The position numbers and the translations under genes were made by a program. Shown one piece after another: positions 1 through 6,552 of a DNA stretch of 19,691 bases. This DNA is from Bacillota bacterium (GTDB lineage Bacteria > Bacillota > Clostridia > Lachnospirales > Lachnospiraceae), in the NCBI GenBank assembly GCA_023387655.1, contig JAEWHR010000180.1, positions 1-19,691 of the forward strand, given 5' to 3'. Below the pieces are notes generated by a model, which saw only the letters and a list, made by a program, of their open reading frames with translations, was not told the DNA's origin and did no database searches. Position 1 is the first letter of the stretch. Every line of letters starts with the position of its first letter.

Positions 1-2
1 CA

Positions 3-797
3 TTATACTCTTGCACTCATCAGATTACTAGAGGAATATCTTTTTAAGCCTTTATGAAATACCCAAAAAGCTAATGCTGTTAAAACTACTGCAAATACCG
101 TAACTACAACCAGATAAATTCCCTTAAACTCTCTTAATACTAGGATTGGCAGATAATTTACAATTCCAACCGGTATAATGGTATAGAGCAAAAGTCGAAC
201 TGTACCTTTAAATATTCCTTCAGGGTAAGTTGAAAAATTAATCATTGCTCCATTGAGATTATCTGCAAGAATATCTCCTCGAACAAATAAAAAGGAAGAA
301 CATCCTACAATTACTGAAAATGCAGTCAGGGTTATTCCGCTCATTATTGTAAAATAGGTAAATAGCAATAATTTTTGAATGCTAAAATTAAAGATTATGA
401 TAACCAAATACCCATAGATTAGGTCTCCTATTGCAGAAGTACTGCTCTTAGAACTGCAAATGCTTAATAGGGTATTCTTTGGCTGAACTAAAAATGCGTC
501 TAACTTTCCATTCATAATTAGATTTGGGAGATGATATGCCCCAAAAAAGAAGATATGTGAAATCCCGTAGGAACTTGCAGCCAGTGCCCAAAGGGTTAAA
601 ACATCATTCATCTCATAGCCACCGATATCCTTCTTTAACTGGAATAAAATCAGCCATTGGATAATAAAACTTGCATTATTTAAGATCATAAAAATAACAT
701 TCATTAGAAAACTGGTACGGTTTATCATTTCCTTCATCAAATTATATTTTACAGACAACCATACTAATTTTAATTCTTTCTTAGCCACCGTTAACAT
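3..797 (-). CDS. ABC-2-type exporter permease, second subunit
   Basis: A 264-residue, strongly hydrophobic integral membrane protein with about six predicted transmembrane segments and no ATPase motifs. It resembles the ABC-2 family permeases that accompany NatA-like ATPases as a three-gene set (ATPase, permease, permease). The start at 797 lies 17 nt inside the preceding permease gene, with a GGGGTG-like ribosome site upstream, so the two are probably translationally coupled. The gene is complete: its TAA stop overlaps a further ATG at positions 3-1 (TAATG), so another coupled gene may begin right at the window edge. The exported substrate cannot be read from the sequence. The family assignment comes from topology, size and neighbours; assignment to a particular subfamily is less certain. 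Confidence 0.8.
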   Translation of the reverse strand: MLTVAKKELKLVWLSVKYNLMKEMINRTSFLMNVIFMILNNASFIIQWLILFQLKKDIGGYEMNDVLTLWALAASSYGISHIFFFGAYHLPNLIMNGKLDAFLVQPKNTLLSICSSKSSTSAIGDLIYGYLVIIIFNFSIQKLLLFTYFTIMSGITLTAFSVIVGCSSFLFVRGDILADNLNGAMINFSTYPEGIFKGTVRLLLYTIIPVGIVNYLPILVLREFKGIYLVVVTVFAVVLTALAFWVFHKGLKRYSSSNLMSARV

Positions 798-1572
798 TTA
801 AGCGCTTCACCCCTCTTTGATATAATATCGCTAATATTGTAACAACAATTACAATGTAGACAATCTGTGCAAATACAACCGATAGAAACATTTCCATACT
901 AAAATCAATAATTAACTTGGCTGGACCATATGTGATAACAAAAATCGGAGAACACTTTATAATCGGTTGTAACCAGATAGGAAACATCTCTACAGGAAAC
1001 AAAGTCCCAATTACCAAGATTAGTTTATCGTACATCCAGTGGATTGGTTTTGCATCCTCTATCCAAAAAGAACTAATACTAATCGCAATACGTATCAAAG
1101 CGTTTACAAACAACCCAAGTAAAAATGTGATTGCTATGAAAGGAAGATTTTGGAATTGAAAATTTGGTAATCTCCCTGCAAATAATAGCCCCATAAATAT
1201 ACCAACAAATAAATATAAAAATAGTTTTATCGTTACATCACCAAAATGTTTTGCAATGGTATAGTACAGATAATTATAGGGTTTGTTTAACCCATAGGCG
1301 ATCGACCCGCTTTTGATATCATTACTGATTTGATTTATCAGCAATCCGTTCCGATTTCCAAACCACATGATTTCCGTTAGTATGACATACCAAACCATCT
1401 GTGTCATAGAATAACCGTCAATGATATTTGCCGAATCAGAATAAATGTATTGCCAAAGATTTAAAAACACAAAGATGATAAGAAAAAATGATATAAATCC
1501 TAGAAAAATATTAACTATATATTGTAAGGTTTCCATTAAGGTTGTTTTGTAGATAAACAGATATTTTCTCAT
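781..1572 (-). CDS. ABC-2-type exporter permease, first subunit
   Basis: A 263-residue polytopic membrane protein. Hydrophobic segments alternate with short charged loops from about residue 15 to the C-terminus, and the protein ends in basic residues (QRGVKRLNVNGG). It lies 43 nt downstream of the ATPase gene and overlaps the next permease by 17 nt, which fits an operon encoding a heterodimeric export channel. A GAGGG ribosome site sits four bases before the ATG. It is similar in length and topology to the following permease, so the two probably form the transmembrane heterodimer. Such systems export hydrophobic compounds, peptides or glycolipids. No substrate-specific motif is visible. Confidence 0.8.
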   Translation of the reverse strand: MRKYLFIYKTTLMETLQYIVNIFLGFISFFLIIFVFLNLWQYIYSDSANIIDGYSMTQMVWYVILTEIMWFGNRNGLLINQISNDIKSGSIAYGLNKPYNYLYYTIAKHFGDVTIKLFLYLFVGIFMGLLFAGRLPNFQFQNLPFIAITFLLGLFVNALIRIAISISSFWIEDAKPIHWMYDKLILVIGTLFPVEMFPIWLQPIIKCSPIFVITYGPAKLIIDFSMEMFLSVVFAQIVYIVIVVTILAILYQRGVKRLNVNGG

Positions 1573-1615
1573 ATTCCCTCGATTCTACGCTTCGCGTCTT
1601 TTTATATTGAAAGTA

Positions 1616-2602
1616 TTAACTTCTTTCCTTATAGATTTGAGTTATTATGTTCTCAAGTGGGACATTGGAAATTGTAATATCCATCAGATTATCTGTATCA
1701 AGCCACTTTAAAACCTCCTGAATGCTGATAACCTTGGTATCTACTTCAAGCTTTAGGTTTACTCCCTTACTCTTTAATAGTGTTACACCAGAAATACTTG
1801 GAGGTGCCATCTCTTCCTTTAGCTTTATCTCTATTATTTTCTTATCAAGATAATGGTACTTCACCTTTTCCATAGAATCATCAAGAACAATTTTTCCATG
1901 ATTTACAATAATAATTCTCTTGCATAATTTCTCGATATCTCCAACATCATGGCTAGTTAAAAATACTGTCATGCCAAATTCTTTATTCATCTTCTTAATT
2001 AAGGTACGGATATTTTCCTTTACCACCGGATCAAGCCCTATAGTCGGTTCATCTAAGAATAATATCTTTGGTTTATGTATTAAGGATGCCACAATCTCAC
2101 AGCGAATCCGCTGCCCGAGTGATAAATTCCTTACCGGAGTATTGATAAATTCACTTAATTCGAAGGTATTTTTTAGTTCCTCTATACGGACTTCTACTTC
2201 TTCCTCCGCGATATCATACACTGCTCCAAAGAACTTGAAATTATCATACGGAGTCAAATGTGTCCAAAGCTGCTCCTTCTGTCCGAATACGGTACCAATC
2301 TTATAGGCAAGCTGTTTTCTTTTTTTACAAGGATTGATATCATCCACAATGGCTTCTCCGCCACTAGGATATAGGATTCCAGTTAGCATTTTGATTGTAG
2401 TGCTTTTTCCAGCTCCATTTGGTCCAATAAATGCGATAATCTCACCTTCTGCTATATGAAAATTAATGTCCTCCACTGCTTTAATTTCCTTATAGCTTGG
2501 CTTTACAATGGAACGCAGGCTTCCCCTAAGCCCTTTTTGTTTTTCTTTTACTCGAAATGTTTTTGATAAATTCTGTGCCTGAATTATCACTCTCTGCTCC
2601 AT
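1616..2602 (-). CDS. ABC transporter ATP-binding protein of an ABC-2-type exporter
   Basis: A 328-residue cytoplasmic ATPase that would power the two permeases encoded after it. The nucleotide-binding domain is complete: Walker A GPNGAGKST at residues 60-68, Q-loop glutamine at 108 (VFGQK), signature LSLGQR at 160-165, Walker B LFLDEP at 181-186, and H-loop histidine at 218. The roughly 90 residues after the nucleotide-binding domain form a C-terminal extension typical of NatA/DrrA-like exporter ATPases. The ATG has a strong GGGAGGAG ribosome site six bases upstream. The gene is preceded by an intrinsic terminator, a pseudoknot-capable segment and a small leader ORF, which suggests that its transcription is attenuated. 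Such exporters often give drug or antimicrobial-peptide resistance, but nothing in this protein fixes the substrate. Confidence 0.9.
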   Translation of the reverse strand: MEQRVIIQAQNLSKTFRVKEKQKGLRGSLRSIVKPSYKEIKAVEDINFHIAEGEIIAFIGPNGAGKSTTIKMLTGILYPSGGEAIVDDINPCKKRKQLAYKIGTVFGQKEQLWTHLTPYDNFKFFGAVYDIAEEEVEVRIEELKNTFELSEFINTPVRNLSLGQRIRCEIVASLIHKPKILFLDEPTIGLDPVVKENIRTLIKKMNKEFGMTVFLTSHDVGDIEKLCKRIIIVNHGKIVLDDSMEKVKYHYLDKKIIEIKLKEEMAPPSISGVTLLKSKGVNLKLEVDTKVISIQEVLKWLDTDNLMDITISNVPLENIITQIYKERS

Positions 2603-2663
2603 ATTTCTCCTCCCTTGTAAGTCAGAACATATAAATATGAAAATCTTACATTACAATATAAAT

Positions 2664-2725
2664 AAAAAAACCGCTATCCCTAACGTTTTAGAATATAATA
2701 TTCCTGTAACGTTATTATAGCGGTT
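2664..2725 (-). terminator. Intrinsic terminator in the leader of the ABC exporter operon
   Basis: A 9-bp outer stem (2669-2677 with 2717-2725; AACCGCTAT against ATAGCGGTT) encloses a second 7-bp stem (2681-2687 with 2708-2714) and a roughly 20-nt loop. On the minus strand it is followed by a run of T from positions 2670-2664. It stands about 60 nt before the ATPase start and well after the promoter at 2918-2946, so it would stop transcripts before the exporter genes. That is an attenuator position rather than an end-of-operon position. Confidence 0.8.
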
Positions 2726-2761
2726 CCAACTACAACTATATTGTATTGTATCGTCTTTACC

Positions 2762-2841
2762 GCATAGCCTCAAAAGACATCTCTGCCACAGGGATATTCC
2801 CTGTTTTTGTGACTATGCATTATAGCCACGGCTAATGTCTT
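2762..2841 (-). ncRNA. Candidate pseudoknotted leader RNA upstream of ABC exporter genes
   Basis: Two long-range helices interleave. Helix 1 is 7 bp, 2835-2841 with 2774-2780 (AAGACAT on the minus strand). Helix 2 is 6 bp, 2813-2818 with 2762-2767 (GCATAG). Each connecting segment holds its own hairpin: 2823-2834 (4 bp, tetraloop) and 2788-2804 (7 bp, ACAGGGA with TCCCTGT). The crossing order 1-2-1'-2' is a pseudoknot. The 5' strand of helix 1 overlaps the last codons of the leader peptide. The GCGGT at 2763-2759, at the 3' edge of helix 2, could pair with ACCGC at 2724-2720 and so disrupt the terminator stem. It matches no riboswitch consensus that I recall. The helices are seen in the sequence; function is inferred. 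Confidence 0.5.
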
Positions 2842-2885
2842 AGTTCTAGAATACAAATGGAAAAGACGTATACAAAATTTCTCAT
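2832..2885 (-). CDS. Putative 17-residue leader peptide
   Basis: A short ORF encoding MRNFVYVFSICILELRH, beginning about 26 nt after the predicted transcription start. An AAGGAG ribosome site at 2897-2902 is 11 bases before the ATG, which is somewhat long but usable. Its last two sense codons and stop lie within the 5' strand of pseudoknot helix 1 and the adjoining hairpin. A ribosome translating or stalled near the end would therefore prevent those helices forming. This is the arrangement of leader peptides that control transporter or resistance genes by ribosome-dependent attenuation. The peptide has no run of a single amino acid, so stalling by an inhibitor is more likely than sensing of charged tRNA. 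Expression is unproven. Confidence 0.5.
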   Translation of the reverse strand: MRNFVYVFSICILELRH

Positions 2886-2917
2886 GTTTGATCTGACTCC
2901 TTAAAATATTTCTGTTT

Positions 2918-2946
2918 AGAATAACATCTCATTCACTAGATGTCAA
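2918..2946 (-). promoter_or_regulatory. Promoter for the leader and ABC exporter operon
   Basis: A perfect -35 box TTGACA (2946-2941), a 17-base spacer and a -10 TATTCT (2923-2918) with an extended-type TG one base ahead of it. Transcription would begin near 2911, just before the leader ribosome site. The upstream edge abuts an array of dyad repeats. Confidence 0.75.
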
Positions 2947-2952
2947 CCATAA

Positions 2953-3035
2953 TTTTCTAATTGTTTAGAAAACTCTGATTTTCTAATGGTTTAGAAAACA
3001 TAATTTTAAAATCGTTTAGAAAACATTGTTTTCTA
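2953..3035 (-). promoter_or_regulatory. Tandem dyad-repeat array, probable operator
   Basis: The 11-mer GTTTTCTAAAC occurs three times on the minus strand (starting 3024, 2999 and 2973), 25 and 26 bases apart. The two copies nearest the promoter are perfect 8+4+8 inverted repeats, TTTTCTAA-N4-TTAGAAAA, at 2979-2998 and 2953-2972. The third has a degenerate right half but overlaps another perfect 9+1+9 palindrome at 3017-3035. The last dyad ends 6 bases before the -35 box. A partial copy (TTCTAAACAGAA) overlaps the -10. This looks like a multi-site binding region for a dimeric regulator. The regulator is not identifiable in the window. Confidence 0.65.
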
Positions 3036-3152
3036 GTGATTTTACAATTATTATTCTTTCATAATCGACTTCTTTCGACAAATCCCATTATTCTGTGTAT
3101 CTAAAATACCAGTTTCTATATTAAATATATTGTGACAATAAAAACAAAAAGA

Positions 3153-3677
3153 TTAAATAGATCGCTCTTCATACGTAGAAGTTTGCAATTCTCTTTTCTC
3201 AATTCCTGCTAAAAAATGCTCGTATACACTGTTAGTTTTCGAGCTTTCTATTAGTACAGCCTTAACACACTTTTCATAAAACTTAGCAGGTCCAATCCCA
3301 CCGATAATAGCATATTGATAACCTTCATCCTTTAATGCATGCAATGAACGTAACAATAATGCTTTTCCAATCCCCTTTCCCTGGCACTCCTCTAACACCT
3401 TCGTTGGACCAAAGAAATCCGGTGCGGTGGCATTATAGCAGGCATACCCAAGAATCTTACTACCTTTGGCCGCGATGAAGCAGGAAATTGGCAGATTCGA
3501 AAAACACTTGTCACATTCACCAGCTGCATTGATACTAGAATGCTCTTTTACCCAGTCAATGATACGGAATTTATCCGGAGCCAATGCTCGAAATATTTCA
3601 ATTCCATCTGCCTTTAATCTTTTGATATCCTTATGATAATCTTCTATTTCCAATAAATTAACTAACATATCAGCCAT
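3153..3677 (-). CDS. glmA: GNAT-family N-acetyltransferase, probably glucosamine/glucosaminide acetyltransferase
   Basis: The start is placed at the ATG at 3677 (MADMLVNLLE, 174 residues), because GGGAGG lies 8 bases upstream. An in-frame ATG at 3698 would add seven residues but has no comparable site. The gene overlaps the murK stop by 8 nt (ATGGCTGA), so the two are coupled. The acetyl-CoA-binding motif of the GNAT fold, ECQGKGIGKAL, is present at about residues 99-109. In Clostridium acetobutylicum a GNAT protein (GlmA) that acetylates free and glycosidic glucosamine is encoded beside nagZ and murK; this gene has the same position. It would restore N-acetyl groups on amino sugars from de-N-acetylated peptidoglycan so that the rest of the pathway can use them. 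The GNAT assignment is firm; the specific substrate comes from context. Confidence 0.7.
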   Translation of the reverse strand: MADMLVNLLEIEDYHKDIKRLKADGIEIFRALAPDKFRIIDWVKEHSSINAAGECDKCFSNLPISCFIAAKGSKILGYACYNATAPDFFGPTKVLEECQGKGIGKALLLRSLHALKDEGYQYAIIGGIGPAKFYEKCVKAVLIESSKTNSVYEHFLAGIEKRELQTSTYEERSI

Positions 3678-4608
3678 GGCAACTACCTCCCTTTTCACTT
3701 ATATAATGGTGTCGTGCGATAATTGCTGCCCCTGTTGCACTATCATACATCGGTAGCGTAATATTAAGGTTTGGTAATTCCACAGCCAATCTCTCAACCA
3801 CCATAGTTTTAATTGGTTCATAATGAGTCAATATACCGCCAAGTAATGCTATATTTCCTTCCTCCATCGCTAATGTTTTAGCTACCGGTAACACTAATTT
3901 CACGAGTTCCTTTGAAGCTTTCTCGCAGATTGCTCTTGCATGGAGATCTCCCATTTGCAGAGCTTTTAATAATAGAGGAGAAAGTGAGGCAATACATGCC
4001 TTATTCCAATTTGCCTGATAGGTATATTGAATAATTTCTTCTACGGTATGTACTCCTAAAGCTTCATAGACCAAATCAAGTATTATACTATCGGTAATGC
4101 GTTTATCATAGATTTGAACCGCGGTAGATAACATATCTCTTCCAATTGCATAACCACTACCTTCATCATCGATCAGGTGGCCATACCCTCCGGTTCTTAC
4201 TTTCCTTCCCCTTTGATTTATACCAAAGCAAATAGAACCGGTTCCACTGATAAGAATGATACCCTCAGCTTCTCCAAACGCTCCATACAATGCAGCTTCA
4301 TGATCACCAACAATTGTAATCTCACATTGTATACCGTTTTGTTCTAAATAAGAAGTTAGAAAAGAGACTGCGTCTTTATTACTGATTCCCGCTGCACAGA
4401 TGCAAATCCCCTTACAATTTGATAAGTCCTCTGATAGATTCCGTAATTTAGAGATTAGTGAACTCATAGTGTTTCTAATTTCTTCTTTGGAATTACTATT
4501 ATAATTAAGAGAACCAGCTGTTTCACTAAGAACTGTATTCCCATACAAATCAAGTACTTTCATTGTAGTTTTGGTGCCGCCACCATCCCATCCTACCACA
4601 TATTCCAA
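3670..4608 (-). CDS. murK: N-acetylmuramic acid / N-acetylglucosamine kinase (BadF/BadG family)
   Basis: A 312-residue cytoplasmic sugar kinase of the ASKHA fold. The phosphate-1 motif GWDGGGTKT is at residues 6-14, the catalytic-type aspartate lies in GDHEAA at about 101-106, the phosphate-2 motif ISGTGS is at 120-125, and GGYGHLIDDEGSG is at 140-152. The start codon is TTG at 4608, chosen because GGAGGT lies six bases upstream and no ATG fits. In Clostridium acetobutylicum MurK phosphorylates both MurNAc and GlcNAc at O6, and its gene adjoins nagZ and glmA as here. It would feed MurNAc-6-phosphate to MurQ. The alternative is a GlcNAc-only kinase of the same family; the linkage to murQ, nagZ and namZ favours MurK. 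Confidence 0.82.
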   Translation of the reverse strand: MEYVVGWDGGGTKTTMKVLDLYGNTVLSETAGSLNYNSNSKEEIRNTMSSLISKLRNLSEDLSNCKGICICAAGISNKDAVSFLTSYLEQNGIQCEITIVGDHEAALYGAFGEAEGIILISGTGSICFGINQRGRKVRTGGYGHLIDDEGSGYAIGRDMLSTAVQIYDKRITDSIILDLVYEALGVHTVEEIIQYTYQANWNKACIASLSPLLLKALQMGDLHARAICEKASKELVKLVLPVAKTLAMEEGNIALLGGILTHYEPIKTMVVERLAVELPNLNITLPMYDSATGAAIIARHHYISEKGGSCHG

Positions 4609-4705
4609 ATTCAGACCTCCTTTCCATATCTCTTCACTTTTTATACTCTGTTAATCCATCTTTCTATACTCTTTCTACGCATGCACCCTTTTTATTTTCT
4701 TCACT

Positions 4706-4890
4706 CATAATATACTTGTATGCTTCGCCATCTCTCTTCTCTCATTATAGCCTGCATGCTTCGTCATCTTCCCTCTCTCTTAATAATGCTTGTATTCTTC
4801 GTCATCTCTCTTCTCTCATTATAGCTTGCATGCTTCGCCATCTTCCCTCTCTCTAATAATGCCTGCATGCTTCGCTTCTTCCTTCTCACT
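4706..4890. repeat. Five imperfect tandem repeats (about 37 bp) between nagZ and murK
   Basis: Five adjoining units, at 4706-4742, 4743-4781, 4782-4816, 4817-4854 and 4855-4890, share the plus-strand core TGCATGCTTCG followed by a pyrimidine-rich CATCTCTCTTCTCT-like tail. Odd and even units alternate in detail, giving a higher-order period of about 73-74 bp. On the minus strand, read with transcription, the units encode two tiny related overlapping ORFs (4841-4764 and 4767-4705). They begin MAKHASYNERRE and MTKHAGYNERRE, joined by an ATGA overlap, each after a purine-rich GAGAGGGAAG stretch. It fills most of the 290-bp gap in the operon. No spacers of unique sequence are present, so it is not a CRISPR array. 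Confidence 0.8.
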
Positions 4891-4898
4891 TTATACAC

Positions 4899-6455
4899 TC
4901 ACATCTTCACCGGTAATTTTCCGCTTAATTTATATGGGTGTTTCATATATTCAGCCAAAGCTTCCAAGCATTTTACGGTATATTCATATACTGCTATTCC
5001 ATACACATTTTTTGGTAACTCTCTTAAGTCATAGGGATTTCTAAGTGCAAAAACAATAACATTTGCATTAGACTTTGCTGCGAGTTTTACAAGTTCCAGC
5101 TGTTCTTTATATAGATGAGCATTATAGGTTGCGATGACAACAGTTTCTGCTTCTTTCATTGGTTGCAGTAACGCATTTATCTCCTCACTGGTAGGCTGCG
5201 GTGAGGTTAAAATTCCCCTTCCATGAAACTGCTTTGCCATATATTCTGCAAAATGAAACGTTCCTTCCTCTGTATTCGATACATTCGTAGCCCGAACCGG
5301 AAAACAACCAAGAAATAGAGAATTTTGATTAACTACCGGCAATTTTTCATCAGGCATCTGAACCGGTGTAATACTATTTCGAAGCAGTTCTTTTGTAAAT
5401 TCAATTCCCGTACTTACATCAAGTTCGTTATTATCATTGCGTTCTTCTAGATTGTCTAAATAGTTATCTTTATAATACATGATTTTCTGAATCGATGCAT
5501 CCATCTCTTCCATTGATAGTTCGCCCTTTTCTAACATTCTGGTCAATACGTCAGAGGCTTCTCTTGCAACACTCATGGTATGGGATACAAAGATTAAATC
5601 AACACCTGCCATAATCGCATGCTTAATACCTTCCATGGACCCATAATATTTCTTAATCGCACTCATTTCCATGCAATCGCTGATTACTAATCCTTTAAAT
5701 CCAAGGGTTTCCTTTAACAGACCAGTAATAATCTTTCTTGACATGGTTGCAGGAAGGTTATTCTCTTCTAATGCCGGAAAAATGATATGAGAGGTCATAA
5801 TCGCTGGTATTCCAGCCTCAATCAGCGCCTTAAATGGAACTAATTCACACTGCTTCATCTCTTCGAAAGACTTATGTACCTGAGGTAATCCAATATGTGA
5901 ATCTACATTGGTATCTCCATGTCCCGGAAAATGCTTTGCTGAAGCTAACACTCCTCCATCTAAAAGCCCCTTCATCATAGCAACACTGCATTTTGCTACC
6001 TGATTTGGCTCATCCCCATAACTTCTCACCCCAATTACCGGGTTATCCATATTGGAATTGATGTCTGCTACCGGTGCCAAGTTAAAGTTAAACCCTAAGG
6101 TTCTTAGCTGCTTTCCAGTAATCTTACCCGCCTCATAAATATTCTTTTCATCCTGGGTTGCGGCAAGTGCCATCGCACCAGGAATATTAACACTATCGTT
6201 TGAAAGTCTGGTAACCATACCTCCTTCTTGATCTATGGTAATAAAAGCACTATGTCCAGTGTATTTTTTGGAAAGCTTAGAAAGTCCATCACACAATGTT
6301 TTTAACTGATTTGCATTCACAATATTATGCTTAAATAATATGAAATTTCCAATTTTATAATTGCGAATAAAATCCTCTAATTCACTATCAATTGTAGTGC
6401 CAGGAAAACCTGCTACTATTCTCTGCCCAACTTTTCCTCTTATAGATAAGTTCAT
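4899..6455 (-). CDS. nagZ: Beta-N-acetylglucosaminidase, GH3 family, cytoplasmic
   Basis: A 518-residue GH3 enzyme that would remove non-reducing GlcNAc from GlcNAc-MurNAc or GlcNAc-anhydroMurNAc fragments. The NagZ signature KHFPGHGDT is at 174-182, with the Asp-x-His acid/base dyad at D185 and H187 and the nucleophile in VISDCMEM at D260. The (alpha/beta)8 domain covers about residues 1-340, followed by an alpha/beta C-terminal domain of about 170 residues. That two-domain form is like Gram-positive NagZ and longer than the roughly 340-residue Gram-negative enzyme. The N-terminus (MNLSIRGKVGQRIVAG) has no signal peptide, so it should act in the cytoplasm, unlike the exported Bacillus subtilis enzyme. 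AGGAGG lies upstream of the ATG. It is 97 nt downstream of namZ. Confidence 0.9.
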   Translation of the reverse strand: MNLSIRGKVGQRIVAGFPGTTIDSELEDFIRNYKIGNFILFKHNIVNANQLKTLCDGLSKLSKKYTGHSAFITIDQEGGMVTRLSNDSVNIPGAMALAATQDEKNIYEAGKITGKQLRTLGFNFNLAPVADINSNMDNPVIGVRSYGDEPNQVAKCSVAMMKGLLDGGVLASAKHFPGHGDTNVDSHIGLPQVHKSFEEMKQCELVPFKALIEAGIPAIMTSHIIFPALEENNLPATMSRKIITGLLKETLGFKGLVISDCMEMSAIKKYYGSMEGIKHAIMAGVDLIFVSHTMSVAREASDVLTRMLEKGELSMEEMDASIQKIMYYKDNYLDNLEERNDNNELDVSTGIEFTKELLRNSITPVQMPDEKLPVVNQNSLFLGCFPVRATNVSNTEEGTFHFAEYMAKQFHGRGILTSPQPTSEEINALLQPMKEAETVVIATYNAHLYKEQLELVKLAAKSNANVIVFALRNPYDLRELPKNVYGIAVYEYTVKCLEALAEYMKHPYKLSGKLPVKM

Positions 6456-6526
6456 TATTTCCTCCTATATGATAAGTCTAAATTAACTTCTATTTGGTGT
6501 AGTTATCATCCATCTAATGTAACAAG

Positions 6527-6546
6527 AATCCCTATTCGTAGGAATT
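6527..6546 (-). other. Small hairpin between namZ and nagZ
   Basis: On the minus strand AATTCCTA and TAGGGATT form an 8-bp stem (one G-U pair) closed by a CGAA tetraloop, beginning 7 nt after the namZ stop. No T-run follows, so it is more likely an mRNA-stabilising or processing hairpin than a terminator. Confidence 0.4.
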
Positions 6547-6552
6547 AAGCAT

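Noticed and set aside
1920..2306. Plus-strand ORF of 128 codons over the ABC ATPase
   Set aside because: It lies antisense to the conserved ATPase core, so the frame is open by chance.
2762..2841. HDV-like self-cleaving ribozyme on the plus strand
   Set aside because: The order of helices (P1, P2, P3, P1', P4, P2') and a CTAA near the end resemble the HDV fold. However, the gap between the first two helix strands is too long, P3 is not of the right form and no P1.1 pair is evident. The minus-strand leader context explains the region better.
3036..3152. Terminator after the glmA-like gene
   Set aside because: No stem followed by a T-run could be found in this stretch. Transcription may run on into the exporter region or end without a canonical site.
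4706..4890. CRISPR array
   Set aside because: The units are contiguous and degenerate, with no unique spacers, and no cas genes are present.
4790..5044. Plus-strand ORF of 84 codons over the repeat and nagZ end
   Set aside because: It is Ser/Leu-rich from translating the pyrimidine-rich repeat, overlaps nagZ in antisense, and has no ribosome site.
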